Both the position numbers and the translations under genes were made by a program. The notes beneath the pieces are model-generated. The model made no database searches, was not told the origin of the DNA, and worked only from the letters and a program-made list of their open reading frames with translations. 64,000 nucleotides of DNA from the NCBI GenBank assembly GCA_029212885.1, contig JARGPC010000004.1:1-64000 (forward strand). The letters run 5' to 3'. Shown here piece after piece: positions 37,207 through 46,835 of the stretch (its first letter is position 1; each line of letters begins with the position of its first letter). Source of the stretch: Coxiellaceae bacterium (GTDB lineage Bacteria > Pseudomonadota > Gammaproteobacteria > Coxiellales > Coxiellaceae).

Positions 37207-38055
37207 TTATATTTTTTCAAGTTGCTGTTGCTGATTGCTCTCTGTATTGACTGATGTTTGTGTGTCAGTGTAGTTCACGTGCGTTTCAAGTTGTGGGTAA
37301 GGTATTTTAATGTTGTTTTTATCAAACGTTAACTTGATGGCTTCAGTTAGAGCATACAATACGGTGGTGTAATCGCCTTTATTTACCCAGGGGCGTACGG
37401 CGAGAAGCACAGCACTGTCAGCTAATTCTTTGACGGCAACTGCTGGCTCGGGTGTTTTAAGGATCAGTGTATTCTCGCTGAATAATTGTTTAATCAGCGT
37501 TTTTGCGGTAGCGATATCGGCATCGTAGCTAATGCCAATGGTGATGTCTAAACGACGTAATCCTTTAATGCCTTTGGTGCATACTTTGTCGTTAAGCACT
37601 TTGGAATTAGGGATAACAATTGAATCACTGTTTGCGGTTTTGATGCGAATATTTAGTAAGTTGATTTGATCTACTGTGCCGATGACACCATTGATTTCGA
37701 CTACATCACCAATATGAAATGGTTTTGTACCGATTATAATCAGTCCGCTTGCGACATTGGAAAGCGAGTCTTTTAAAGATAACCCGATAGCTAAACTGGC
37801 GGCGCCTAACACGGTAAGTAGTGAGGCGGTAGGCACGCCTAGTCGTGTTAAGCTGCTAATAGAAATCAGTACAATGGCGAGCGAATAGACGGCATTAATA
37901 ACAAAAAGCTTAACGGTCGGGTCTTTAGACTTTAGTCGTATTGTTGTGCGCAGCCATTTTTTTATGACATTTGCTACTAACAGGCCTATCGATAAAATCA
38001 ATAACGCATACAAGGTATTCAAGCCGTTGATGTGAATGTATTCTAGCCAGTTCAT
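37207..38055 (-). CDS. mscS: small-conductance mechanosensitive channel (MscS family)
   Basis: Channel of 282 aa, a normal MscS length. Three membrane helices come first. The pore helix has GAASLAIGLSLKDSLSNVASG, the Gly/Ala-rich TM3 of MscS. The beta domain follows with KPFHIGDVVEINGVIGTV and the NSKVLNDK segment. A polar, Gln-rich tail ends the protein. It would open under membrane tension and release solutes on hypo-osmotic shock. It is one of three MscS-type genes within about 11 kb. Confidence 0.93.
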   Translation of the reverse strand: MNWLEYIHINGLNTLYALLILSIGLLVANVIKKWLRTTIRLKSKDPTVKLFVINAVYSLAIVLISISSLTRLGVPTASLLTVLGAASLAIGLSLKDSLSNVASGLIIIGTKPFHIGDVVEINGVIGTVDQINLLNIRIKTANSDSIVIPNSKVLNDKVCTKGIKGLRRLDITIGISYDADIATAKTLIKQLFSENTLILKTPEPAVAVKELADSAVLLAVRPWVNKGDYTTVLYALTEAIKLTFDKNNIKIPYPQLETHVNYTDTQTSVNTESNQQQQLEKI

Positions 38056-38168
38056 TCTGTTCTACTCCGCGAGCACAGTTAAATTTATGGTCAAAAATAG
38101 TATCATATTGTGTTCACACTTAATACCTCGTATGCTCAGCGCCTTTTGGGTTGGTGGGAGAATATTAC

Positions 38169-40034
38169 ATGCGAGCAGACACGGTGCTGAACATGCCGCT
38201 TATAGCGGCAAATCATGTCAGAACAACATTTATTCAAGACCTTAAGGTAGATATTACGACAGGCTTGCGTACATTCTTGATGGCCGATATATGGTCTCAA
38301 TGTTCATTCAAGCAAAGAATGCGATTATTGGGTGCTTATTTTATTAATTTAACCTTTGCTGTAATGCGTCCATTGTCGGCTTTATTGTTGAGTAAAAGTT
38401 TACAAGCCTTAGCATCGCATCAGCCTGAATTCTCATTGTTTTCGATTAAAATGACGCCTAAACATGCTTTGTACGTGTCGGTATGTTTGACGGGTTTGGA
38501 TTTTATGTCTGAATATTTGAAAAGTTGTGTGCTTGCTGGTATTGCTAGTGATATTGAGCTTAAAAAAGTCTCAGGTATTTTGCGCGAGTATCATGCACAA
38601 CAGTATCAAAACCATTTGGCATTTAGGCCAGAAGCACAAGAGGTGTTAAGTGATATTACTGGCGCTTATCAATCCATTCAAGTGGCTTCTGTGGGTAACT
38701 TGCAGCCACAACTGTTTAATTTAATTGCGGCATCGGCAGCCTCATTCTTGCTTGAGCATAAAGCGCTGACGTGGTTGGTCATACCGTATATTGTGATTGC
38801 ATTGATTGTAAAAGAATTGGTGCACTGCTGCTCTCGGAAAGGAAATGCATCGCCGACTATTACACGCCAGGATGTACTGCAGCGGTATCGACCTTCTTAT
38901 GGTAAGTCAGCAATGATGTACGCGTTTGGTCGTCAGCAGTTAGAAGCTGAGATCACTATCGACACGCTGAGTCAAGCGAGCAAAAATCGTGGTGCACCGA
39001 AGTGGCATCAAAACTATCGTTTCTTACTTGGCATTCTTACGCTGAGTTTAAGTGCGTATTACATTGAAACGGTTGCTTCAAATGGGTTGAAGCCTGCTAA
39101 TATTGGTCAAGTGACATATATGTTGACCTACTTAACGACTTTATTTAACAGCTTCGCCTTTTTTAATCAATCGGTGACTGATGTCAAAAGCAGTTATTCG
39201 GCTATTGAGAATGCGTCGATCTTCAAGCAGCGATTGCTAAATAGCAAGCAGTACGATGTGCCGGAGCAAGCGGCAAATTCAGATTATGCGATTGAATTGA
39301 GGGATGTGGGTTATCATTATGCTGTTAAGCCAGCTATGGAAGAGCAAAAGGCGTCTGCACTTGAGCGACCTGTGCTTAATCATATCGATTTGTCTGTAGA
39401 GCCTGGGCAGATAGCGTTATTGTCTGGGCCTTCAGGCAGTGGTAAGAGTACATTAGCCAAGCTGATAACGGGTTTAAATTATGCCACCAGTGGTGCTGTG
39501 TTTATTAATGGCAGGAATGCATCAACGCTATCGGCTAAAGAGCGTGCAGCAACCGTGGCTTATGTGCCGCAATGTTTTAAATTAGAACCAGGCAAGTCTG
39601 TGCTGTATCACATGGCTTATGCATTATGCAGTGATGAGCAGTTGGCAGAGGTGAATAATAGCAGTACTGATGCGCTTACATCCGCAATGAAAGGCGCGGC
39701 TGTCTATGAGCAAATGAGAGACCTGCTTAGAAGGTGTGGTTTGCGAGATAGAGACATGGATAAATTAGAGTCTCAGCTCTCTACCGGCGATCGTTACAAG
39801 TTATCACTGGCGATGGCGTTAGCAAAAGGTGCGAAGGTGCTGGTGATTGATCAGATGTTTGGTAGTTTTGATGATGCAACCGCTACTCATTTGCGCCATG
39901 TGGTCAATGACATGGCTGGTGTGACGCGTTTAATTATTACGGATCATCCGGAGCACTTCGCAGCAGATAAGCATTATGCTTTATCTGAATATGGTCAGAT
40001 ACAAGAGGCGCCAACGCACGCACTAAGTGTCTAG
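38169..40034 (+). CDS. ABC exporter-like protein with altered Walker B
   Basis: ABC protein of about 621 aa with an N-terminal membrane domain (roughly 40-345, four to six helices) and a C-terminal nucleotide-binding domain. Walker A is GPSGSGKST. The signature is LSTGD in place of LSGGQ. Walker B is VLVIDQMF, with Gln where the catalytic Glu is expected. The H-loop His is present (TDHPEH). ATP binding is therefore likely but hydrolysis could be slow. GGTGGGAG eight bases before ATG 38169 sets the start; a TTG at 38151 lies inside that Shine-Dalgarno region. It is a half-transporter that would dimerise. I do not recognise the substrate or a close family. Confidence 0.82.
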   Translation: MRADTVLNMPLIAANHVRTTFIQDLKVDITTGLRTFLMADIWSQCSFKQRMRLLGAYFINLTFAVMRPLSALLLSKSLQALASHQPEFSLFSIKMTPKHALYVSVCLTGLDFMSEYLKSCVLAGIASDIELKKVSGILREYHAQQYQNHLAFRPEAQEVLSDITGAYQSIQVASVGNLQPQLFNLIAASAASFLLEHKALTWLVIPYIVIALIVKELVHCCSRKGNASPTITRQDVLQRYRPSYGKSAMMYAFGRQQLEAEITIDTLSQASKNRGAPKWHQNYRFLLGILTLSLSAYYIETVASNGLKPANIGQVTYMLTYLTTLFNSFAFFNQSVTDVKSSYSAIENASIFKQRLLNSKQYDVPEQAANSDYAIELRDVGYHYAVKPAMEEQKASALERPVLNHIDLSVEPGQIALLSGPSGSGKSTLAKLITGLNYATSGAVFINGRNASTLSAKERAATVAYVPQCFKLEPGKSVLYHMAYALCSDEQLAEVNNSSTDALTSAMKGAAVYEQMRDLLRRCGLRDRDMDKLESQLSTGDRYKLSLAMALAKGAKVLVIDQMFGSFDDATATHLRHVVNDMAGVTRLIITDHPEHFAADKHYALSEYGQIQEAPTHALSV

Positions 40035-40057
40035 TTGGGTGCATTAGTGTTGTTGTT

Positions 40058-40074
40058 TATTGTTAAAGACAATA
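40058..40074. terminator. weak hairpin between convergent genes
   Basis: A 6-bp stem (TATTGT / ACAATA) with a 5-base loop lies in the 43-bp gap between the ABC gene and the convergent GGDEF gene. No strong U-run follows. Confidence 0.25.
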
Positions 40075-40077
40075 GCA

Positions 40078-41988
40078 TTACTTTACTATGCAGTGGTTTC
40101 TGCCTGATTTTTTTGCTTTATACAGAGCGCGATCGGCGATTTTTAAAATAGCTTCGAGTGATTCTTGCTTTTTTGCGGGGTGATACGTGTAGCTACCAAT
40201 TGAAACAGTAACGTTTTTTAGTGTTTCCTTGCCACAACGAAAATCTTTACTGGCTATGGCTTGCCGTACTTTTTCGGCTGATTGAGCTGCCGATTTTTTA
40301 TCAATATTTTTTTGCAAAATAACGAATTCTTCGCCACCGTAACGGCAGACAACATCTTCTACTCTAACATGGGAAATAAATCTTTTGGCTAATCCTTTTA
40401 GTACTTTGTCACCTACGTCGTGACCATATTGATCATTAATTTTTTTAAAGTAATCAGCATCAATTATCATAATCGATATAGTAGTTTTATTATTCTTGCA
40501 TTGCTTGTTCCAGGTCTGAAACGTTTCTTCAAGGTAAAATCGATTATGTAAGCCGGTTAAAGCGTCTCTAAATGCTTTTTGTGTGAGTGCTTCTTTTAGT
40601 CTTTTTTCGATGAATAATCGCTTAATGTGCTTTGCGGCAATTAGATCCAAAGCGGACCAGCGGTTGGTGTGATGTAATAGTTTAATGTGCTTGGGCTGTA
40701 TAAGCCATTGCCTTAGTTTTTCAATCGAGTGACGTATTAGAACGATAATTACCGGCTCTGATTCATCTAAAGTGATCACTAGGGCACCGTTTATTTTTTT
40801 TGCGCTTTTTTTTGTAAAAAGTGATAGTAGTTCGGTATGTGTGTAGGAGCATATACTCGCTGATTTATTTTGTTTTGCATGTTTTATCAGGGTCGCGATT
40901 TGCTTTGATGAAAGCAAGTGCGTAGATGACAGTTCGATGCTTTGCCCACACTGTATGGCATAGCTTTGGTAGTCGATGAACTGATGCAGTGATTGCATCC
41001 ATGGGTTTAGGTTTGCGCAATTGAATTTTTTAGCTGCAGTATTAATTAAAGAAAGTAATTTTTGCTGCTGTAAACGATGGGTATCAATTTGTAGTTCGCG
41101 AATAAAGAATGATAGCAAATTCGCCAGTAAGATCAAAAAATTTCGATGTTGCACTGATACGATCCGTTTATCTTTATAATATAAGACAACTATGCCCCAT
41201 ATTTTTTTATCGACTACGAGGGCTAATGAAAGTGCTGCTTGATAGTTTAAGGCCTTGATCGCACTTAAATGCGGCTTTTTCACACTGCGCAATAAACATC
41301 GGTCCAAGTCTATTTTTTTGTTGCAATACGCCTGAGCTAATTTAACGGGCTTATAGTTGATGTCAGGGATATAGCGAATGGGGCGTAATTCATAATGTTG
41401 AGGTCTTGACTCAAGTGTATCTTGCAATGGGATAAATTGATCAAGATAGCTTGTCTCGCCGCGCTTTTTTTTCTGCGCGATGACTTGGCCGCAATTGTCG
41501 TCAATATGCTTCAGCAATATAATATTGTCTGCTTCATTGATGTCATGTACTACACGCAAGAATTGATTAAACAATTGCTTGTATGTTGTGCAGCTATTGA
41601 AAGTATTGTGGATGGTCTGTATGTCTGAAAAATACTTGGTTGTATTTTCATTTTGCAATGGTTCGATTTCAATAAAGAAATTATTTTGATTGCAGTAATA
41701 TATTAATGTGACATCATACTCGTTAATTTTATCAGGTGAAAATTTTGCTTCGGTAATTTGTGTGTAATCGTGACGGGTTTTAATTGCGCGTTTAAATAAT
41801 TTTACTGTGATTTTGTCAAAGTAATCGTAAACGGATTGCTTTAATAGTTTGTCGGTTTCTATAAAATAATAGGCGGCAATATTTTGGCTGATCGCCTGGA
41901 TTTTCATCTGTTTGAGGTCCGTAACGAGCAAAGAGCCATACGATTGCAGATGGTGGAAGCATTTTTTACTTGCTGATTTAGCGTTCAT
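40078..41988 (-). CDS. GAF-GGDEF diguanylate cyclase
   Basis: Soluble protein of about 636 aa. The N-terminal part has no clear motif. A GAF-like domain sits around residues 130-310 (KLAQAYCNKKIDLDR, ALSLALVVDKKIWGIVVLYY). A second unassigned region leads to the GGDEF domain at the C terminus (about 475-636). The signature GGEEF is intact, with an RVED (RxxD) inhibitory site in register, so it should be an active, product-inhibited cyclase. The frame is open to a GTG at 42021. Neither that codon nor the ATG at 41988 has a clear ribosome site, so the start is uncertain. It is divergent from rimK. Confidence 0.86.
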   Translation of the reverse strand: MNAKSASKKCFHHLQSYGSLLVTDLKQMKIQAISQNIAAYYFIETDKLLKQSVYDYFDKITVKLFKRAIKTRHDYTQITEAKFSPDKINEYDVTLIYYCNQNNFFIEIEPLQNENTTKYFSDIQTIHNTFNSCTTYKQLFNQFLRVVHDINEADNIILLKHIDDNCGQVIAQKKKRGETSYLDQFIPLQDTLESRPQHYELRPIRYIPDINYKPVKLAQAYCNKKIDLDRCLLRSVKKPHLSAIKALNYQAALSLALVVDKKIWGIVVLYYKDKRIVSVQHRNFLILLANLLSFFIRELQIDTHRLQQQKLLSLINTAAKKFNCANLNPWMQSLHQFIDYQSYAIQCGQSIELSSTHLLSSKQIATLIKHAKQNKSASICSYTHTELLSLFTKKSAKKINGALVITLDESEPVIIVLIRHSIEKLRQWLIQPKHIKLLHHTNRWSALDLIAAKHIKRLFIEKRLKEALTQKAFRDALTGLHNRFYLEETFQTWNKQCKNNKTTISIMIIDADYFKKINDQYGHDVGDKVLKGLAKRFISHVRVEDVVCRYGGEEFVILQKNIDKKSAAQSAEKVRQAIASKDFRCGKETLKNVTVSIGSYTYHPAKKQESLEAILKIADRALYKAKKSGRNHCIVK

Positions 41989-42128
41989 TATATGATTATA
42001 GGTGGTTATTTGTTGCGCCACAACTTAGGTGTCCATATTGCGACCAACTTATTGGCGTTTTCTGTATTAGTGTGCAGTAGCTGGCAATGATATAGTGTTT
42101 GTTTAACTTATGATAAAGGATAGTCATT

Positions 42129-43034
42129 TTGAAAATTGCCATACTCTCACGTAAAAAAACGTTATATTCTACGCGAAGATTGCAGGAAGCCGCTGAGGAA
42201 CGTGGCCATAAAGTGAGGGTTGTTGATTATTTGCGCTGTTACATGAATATCACGGCGGAAAGCCCATCGATCCATTATAAAGGTGAAATGCTGGATACAT
42301 TTGACGCGATTATTCCGCGTATCGGTGCCTCGAAGACATTTTATGGCACAGCGGTGGTGAGGCAATTTGAAACCATGAGTACTTATTCGATAAATCCTTC
42401 GATTGCGATAACACGTTCGCGTGATAAGTTGCGATCACATCAGTTGTTGTCAATGAAAGGTATCGATATGCCTAGAACAGGCTTTGCTCATGCGCCCAGC
42501 GATGCGGATGATTTGATTCAGCTGGTCGGTGGGGCGCCGTTGGTTATTAAGCTGATTGAAGGCACGCAAGGGGTTGGCGTTGTATTGGCGGAAACAAAAA
42601 AAGCGGCAGAAAGTGTGATTCAAACGTTGATGGGCTTAAAGGCGAATATGATCACCCAAGAATTCATCAAAGAATCAGGTGGTTCAGATATTCGGTGCTT
42701 GGTGGTCGGTGAAAAAGTAGTGGCGGCCATGAAACGGCAAGCAGAGAAGGGTGAGTTTAGGGCCAATATCCATCGCGGCGGTAATGCTGAGCCGATTAAA
42801 ATCACGAAGACCGAGCGTGAGGTGGCAGTAAAGGCAGCTAAAATTATGGGCTTGCGATTTGCGGGTGTCGACTTGTTGCGATCACAAAGAGGGCCGTTAG
42901 TATTGGAGATTAATTCAACACCGGGCTTGGAAGGTATCGAGACTTCAACGCAGAAGGATGTCGCCGGTATGGTGATTGAGCATATTGAAAAAAATGCAAA
43001 GCCGATTGGTCCTAAAAGCAGGTATCAAGGGTAA
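42129..43034 (+). CDS. rimK: ribosomal protein S6 glutamate ligase RimK
   Basis: ATP-grasp ligase of 301 aa that adds glutamates to the C terminus of ribosomal protein S6. The sequence follows RimK closely throughout: [20 protein letters not shown] at the start, [20 protein letters not shown], the ATP-grasp segment [36 protein letters not shown], and [15 protein letters not shown] with the Mg-binding E/N pair. It starts with TTG at 42129, eight bases after AAGGA. It begins a tight six-gene run with the peptidase gene 2 bp downstream. Confidence 0.96.
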   Translation: MKIAILSRKKTLYSTRRLQEAAEERGHKVRVVDYLRCYMNITAESPSIHYKGEMLDTFDAIIPRIGASKTFYGTAVVRQFETMSTYSINPSIAITRSRDKLRSHQLLSMKGIDMPRTGFAHAPSDADDLIQLVGGAPLVIKLIEGTQGVGVVLAETKKAAESVIQTLMGLKANMITQEFIKESGGSDIRCLVVGEKVVAAMKRQAEKGEFRANIHRGGNAEPIKITKTEREVAVKAAKIMGLRFAGVDLLRSQRGPLVLEINSTPGLEGIETSTQKDVAGMVIEHIEKNAKPIGPKSRYQG

Positions 43035-43036
43035 AC

Positions 43037-44071
43037 ATGAAAAATAATATACTGACGATAGGTGGCACAAAAATTCATCCCGGTGAGCGTATTACGCTTT
43101 CATTGCCGATGCCAAAGCTGTATGACTGGACACCATTAACCATGCCAGTGCATGTGATTAGAGGGGAAAAGCCAGGCCCAGTGTTATGTGTTACGGCAGC
43201 GGTTCATGGTGATGAGGTGAATGGCGTGGAAATCGTACGAAGGTTACTCAAGAAGCCATTTTTAAAAAAAATTGCCGGCACATTGATAGCGATCCCGATT
43301 GTGAATGTGTATGGGTTTTTAAATCAAGACCGCTACCTAATGGATCGCAGAGACTTGAATCGTTGTTTTCCTGGCTCACAAAAAGGCTCTTTAGCATCAC
43401 GTTTGGCGCATCTGCTTTCAACAGAGATCTTATCCAAGATAACCCATCAAATTGATTTGCATACGGGCTCGTTGTATCGCTCCAATTTGCCGCAAATTAG
43501 AGCGGATGTTGACCATAAAGAAACCCGACACATGGCAAAGTACTTTAATGCGCCGGTGATTTTGCATTCAGCGTTACGTCCAGGGTCATTGCGTCATTAC
43601 GCGAGTAGCTTGTCGATACCCTTTTTACTTTTTGAAGCAGGCGAGTCATTACGCTTCGATGAATTTTCGATTAAGTCCGGTATTAAAGGTATCACTAATG
43701 TGATGGGTGCTTTAAAAATGTTACCAAAAGACAAGATGCCCGACATTAAGTTTTCATCACAATTGGCAAGGTCTAGCTTTTGGGTGCGCTCTCCTTATAG
43801 CGGTATATTGCGTTTCTATAAAACTTTAGGAAAAAAAGTTAAAAAGGGTGATCTATTAGCTGTTATCTCGAATCCTACCGGGCCAGAGGAGTACAAGCTA
43901 TTGTCGCCATTGTCAGGAATTATTATCGGTAAAAGTAACTTACCGACAGTCTATGAAGGCGCTGCATTATTTCATATCGCTTGCTTTGAAAAGGTTGAGG
44001 CTGTAGCTAACCGCGTTGAGTATTTGCAGGGGTTATATGGTGATGGTAACGATGATGAGAAGCTACTGTAG
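43037..44071 (+). CDS. succinylglutamate desuccinylase/aspartoacylase-family peptidase
   Basis: Zinc hydrolase of 344 aa in the M14-like AstE/aspartoacylase family. Ligands are His57 and Glu60 (AAVHGDEVNG) and His141 (QIDLHTG). The catalytic Glu is likely in FEAGES (199/202). The C-terminal part (about 250-320) is a barrel-like domain with RSPYSGILRFYK and GDLLAVISNP. Members next to rimK are common, and removal of an acyl or glutamyl group from a small molecule or from modified S6 is a plausible role. The substrate is not determinable here. The 2-bp and 9-bp spacings show it belongs with rimK and rimB. Confidence 0.9.
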   Translation: MKNNILTIGGTKIHPGERITLSLPMPKLYDWTPLTMPVHVIRGEKPGPVLCVTAAVHGDEVNGVEIVRRLLKKPFLKKIAGTLIAIPIVNVYGFLNQDRYLMDRRDLNRCFPGSQKGSLASRLAHLLSTEILSKITHQIDLHTGSLYRSNLPQIRADVDHKETRHMAKYFNAPVILHSALRPGSLRHYASSLSIPFLLFEAGESLRFDEFSIKSGIKGITNVMGALKMLPKDKMPDIKFSSQLARSSFWVRSPYSGILRFYKTLGKKVKKGDLLAVISNPTGPEEYKLLSPLSGIIIGKSNLPTVYEGAALFHIACFEKVEAVANRVEYLQGLYGDGNDDEKLL

Positions 44072-44080
44072 AGATTAACA

Positions 44081-44563
44081 ATGTCACATATTAATGAAAA
44101 CAGTTTAAAGAATAAAATACTGATTGGTCGTCACGAATGGTGCGCACTGTCGGATTTACATATCCCAGCCATTCGAGCAAAAATTGATACCGGTGCGAAG
44201 ACATCGGCGATTCATGCATTCAATGTATCAACAAAAAAAGCAGGTCAAAAAACATGGGTGCACTTTGATGTGCATCCACTGCAAAATAACAATGAGACCG
44301 TGGTGCGTTGTAAAGCAGTGCTTGTGGGTGAGCGCAAAATCACCAGTTCGAATGGCACAAAAGAAGTGAGGTATGTTATTGAGACGACTTTATTGTTGGG
44401 CGGTGTGCTGCGTACTATAGAGCTCACTTTATCGGGTCGTGATCAGCTTCGGTTTCGACTACTGCTGGGCAGGGAGGCCCTGAATAAGCTTGTGTTAATT
44501 GATCCCAGTAAAGCGTATATGCTGGGCAATGTTAAAAATGCTAGTGATTTATACGGACATTAA
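44081..44563 (+). CDS. rimB: RimB-type (COG4067) protease-family protein
   Basis: A 160-aa protein of the family often called ATP-dependent zinc protease, though its fold resembles retropepsin. The core is AKIDTGAKTSAIHA with the D-T-G triad, then FRLLLGREAL. In Pseudomonas the rimK-linked homologue RimB acts on glutamylated S6 and is tied to c-di-GMP control of RimK. Placement right after rimK and the aspartoacylase-like gene supports the same role. The stop is followed by a single base before the MscS start. Confidence 0.85.
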   Translation: MSHINENSLKNKILIGRHEWCALSDLHIPAIRAKIDTGAKTSAIHAFNVSTKKAGQKTWVHFDVHPLQNNNETVVRCKAVLVGERKITSSNGTKEVRYVIETTLLLGGVLRTIELTLSGRDQLRFRLLLGREALNKLVLIDPSKAYMLGNVKNASDLYGH

Positions 44564-44564
44564 A

Positions 44565-46811
44565 ATGAAAAAAATAATTATTCTAAGCGTAAATATTGTT
44601 GTGCTTTTATTGCTGTGTTTGACAGCTTTTTCGGCTGATGATATTAAGACTGAAAATACATTTGATGTAAAAAGCGCCAATGCAATTTTAGCGCAAGCTA
44701 AGAATAATTTACGTATTAATAGCAGTGAAGCGAATAAGGCTTCATCGGTGATAGGTTCGTTAAGTGAGTTGTTGGATAAAAGTGAGTCTTGTGTATCGGA
44801 ATCAATAGATGAATTAAATGATGTCAATCAATTATTAAAGTCATCAAAGCAGCACAGAGGTGATAATAATGGTGAAGATTATCGGTATTTAAGCAAAAAG
44901 AAAACTTTCTATGAAACGCAATTATCGCTATGTCGGTATTATGTGTATCGTTCAAAGGAAGATCTAGTCAAATATAAAGAAAAGGTGCAGCAATTTAACC
45001 AAGATTCGTTGCTGAAGAAGAGCACGCCTATTTGGAAGCTGCATGAAGGTGCGTTGGCTGTCTCTTTTCAGAAAATCAATACGGATAAGTTGATTAGCCA
45101 GAGTGGTGTTGAGGCTGTGGGCGCAACTGGCCTAGCCATTATTTTAATCCTAATGGCGCTTGTTTGCTGCGTGGTTTTTTGTGTTCATATGCGAGGGAGT
45201 AAGCGTACTAGCCATCGATTGTTGTATGTGTGTGATGCGATTGCCGCGCTGTTTTTTTTGATCGTGGGCAGTTATGTTAATTTAATCAATGCGGCTGAGA
45301 CGGATTTATCATCAATAGGTGTTATTTGCTATGCAATGTTTGTATATATTGGCCTGTGTGCACTATCAAGCTATGGCATTTTACATAATGATGATAAGCA
45401 TTGGGCGCTGAGTTTAGCAACTCATTTAAAAGTGAAGTTGAACAGAGGTATTGTCATTTTGCTTACCTGGTTGTTTGTGGGGTATGCGATCAGGGCAATA
45501 TTGATTAATCAAAATATGGATTTGCAATTTTTTGAATTAATGCGAACCATCTATATCACTGTGTTATCGTTGATTGTCGTTGGCATGCTGTCATCGATGT
45601 ATTCTAAACTGTATGCTAGGCATCAACGAAAATCATTTATATTTTTTACGCGGTTAGGGTTATTGATTTTATTGGCCGTGTTGGTGTTTCTGGAGTGGAT
45701 TGGTTATCACCAATTAGCTATTTACTGCATTGCTGGCATCATTTTAACAGCCTTGCTGGTTTTGGCAGCGATCATGGCGAGTAAAGCGATCAATTATCTC
45801 TCATGGTATTTTGACAATGCAAATTATCATTTGTCAAAGTGGGTGAGAAAATGGTTAGGGGTTAAGTTTCATAAAAAACTTCCTGAGCTCATTATTATCA
45901 GTTGTATTTTGTATTTTATTCTTTTTGTTCTGTTTGTCATTGGTTTAATGATGATTTGGCAAATTTCGGGTAATCATATCGACGATGTTGTTAGTCTTGT
46001 GATGGATGGTTTTAGTTTTGCTGATCTGCGTATTGTGCCTGCCCGTATTATTTTGGGTTTAATAAGTTTTATTGTAATTTTGTTGTTTGGTAGGGTGTCT
46101 GCAACGATCGTAGCTAAAAAGATGCAGTTTGGTGGCGAAGAAGATACGCAAGTGGCGGTATCTTCAATTATATTTTATACGGCTGTTGCGGTGGCAATAT
46201 TAATGTTGCTATTGGTTATAGGTGTCAATTTTACAGGGTTAGCCATTATAGCGGGTGCTTTATCGGTAGGGATTGGACTGGGGTTACAAACAATTGTTAA
46301 TAATTTTGTTTCGGGTGTGATTCTCTTGTTGGAAAAGCCGATTAAGCCGGGTGATCGTATTATTGTGGGTGGCTCAGAAGGGTTTGTAAAAAAAGTAAGG
46401 TTTCGTTCCACACAAATAGCGACTTTATCTAAAGAAGATGTGATTGTGCCGAATGCGGATTTGGTGACACAGCAAGTGACAAACTATATGTTCAGGGACA
46501 GAATATGGCGTGTTATTTGTCAGGTGGGTGTGGCGTACGGCAGTGATGTTGATTTGGTTAAAAGCGTACTGCTCGAAGTGGCATCTCAGCATGAAGATGT
46601 GATTCAAGAAGAGCCCAATAAACCCAGTGCATTATTTAAGAAATTTGGCGATAGCAGTTTACAGTTTGAGCTGTGGTGTATTATTCGTGATGTTAATAAG
46701 AAGTTCGTGGTAGAGAGTGATTTGAATTTTGCTATTGACCAAGCTTTTAGAAAGCATAATATTACCATTGCCTTCCCTCAGCGCGATGTGCATATTAAAT
46801 CAGAGGGATAA
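44565..46811 (+). CDS. large MscS-family mechanosensitive channel
   Basis: A 748-aa channel. ATG 44565 begins a signal peptide (KKIIILSVNIVVLLLLCLTAFSA). A periplasmic helical domain of about 180 residues with three cysteines follows. About eight membrane helices come next, ending in the MscS pore helix (GALSVGIGLGLQTIVNNFVSG) and beta domain (KPIKPGDRIIVGGSEGFV, VPNADLVTQQVTNYM). The architecture is like the larger MscK/YbdG-type channels with extra N-terminal helices. The frame extends upstream to 44499 inside rimB, but the signal peptide fixes the start. It should gate solute release on osmotic downshift. Confidence 0.92.
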   Translation: MKKIIILSVNIVVLLLLCLTAFSADDIKTENTFDVKSANAILAQAKNNLRINSSEANKASSVIGSLSELLDKSESCVSESIDELNDVNQLLKSSKQHRGDNNGEDYRYLSKKKTFYETQLSLCRYYVYRSKEDLVKYKEKVQQFNQDSLLKKSTPIWKLHEGALAVSFQKINTDKLISQSGVEAVGATGLAIILILMALVCCVVFCVHMRGSKRTSHRLLYVCDAIAALFFLIVGSYVNLINAAETDLSSIGVICYAMFVYIGLCALSSYGILHNDDKHWALSLATHLKVKLNRGIVILLTWLFVGYAIRAILINQNMDLQFFELMRTIYITVLSLIVVGMLSSMYSKLYARHQRKSFIFFTRLGLLILLAVLVFLEWIGYHQLAIYCIAGIILTALLVLAAIMASKAINYLSWYFDNANYHLSKWVRKWLGVKFHKKLPELIIISCILYFILFVLFVIGLMMIWQISGNHIDDVVSLVMDGFSFADLRIVPARIILGLISFIVILLFGRVSATIVAKKMQFGGEEDTQVAVSSIIFYTAVAVAILMLLLVIGVNFTGLAIIAGALSVGIGLGLQTIVNNFVSGVILLLEKPIKPGDRIIVGGSEGFVKKVRFRSTQIATLSKEDVIVPNADLVTQQVTNYMFRDRIWRVICQVGVAYGSDVDLVKSVLLEVASQHEDVIQEEPNKPSALFKKFGDSSLQFELWCIIRDVNKKFVVESDLNFAIDQAFRKHNITIAFPQRDVHIKSEG

Positions 46812-46835
46812 AATGATTAGAGGTGGACTTTTTGT

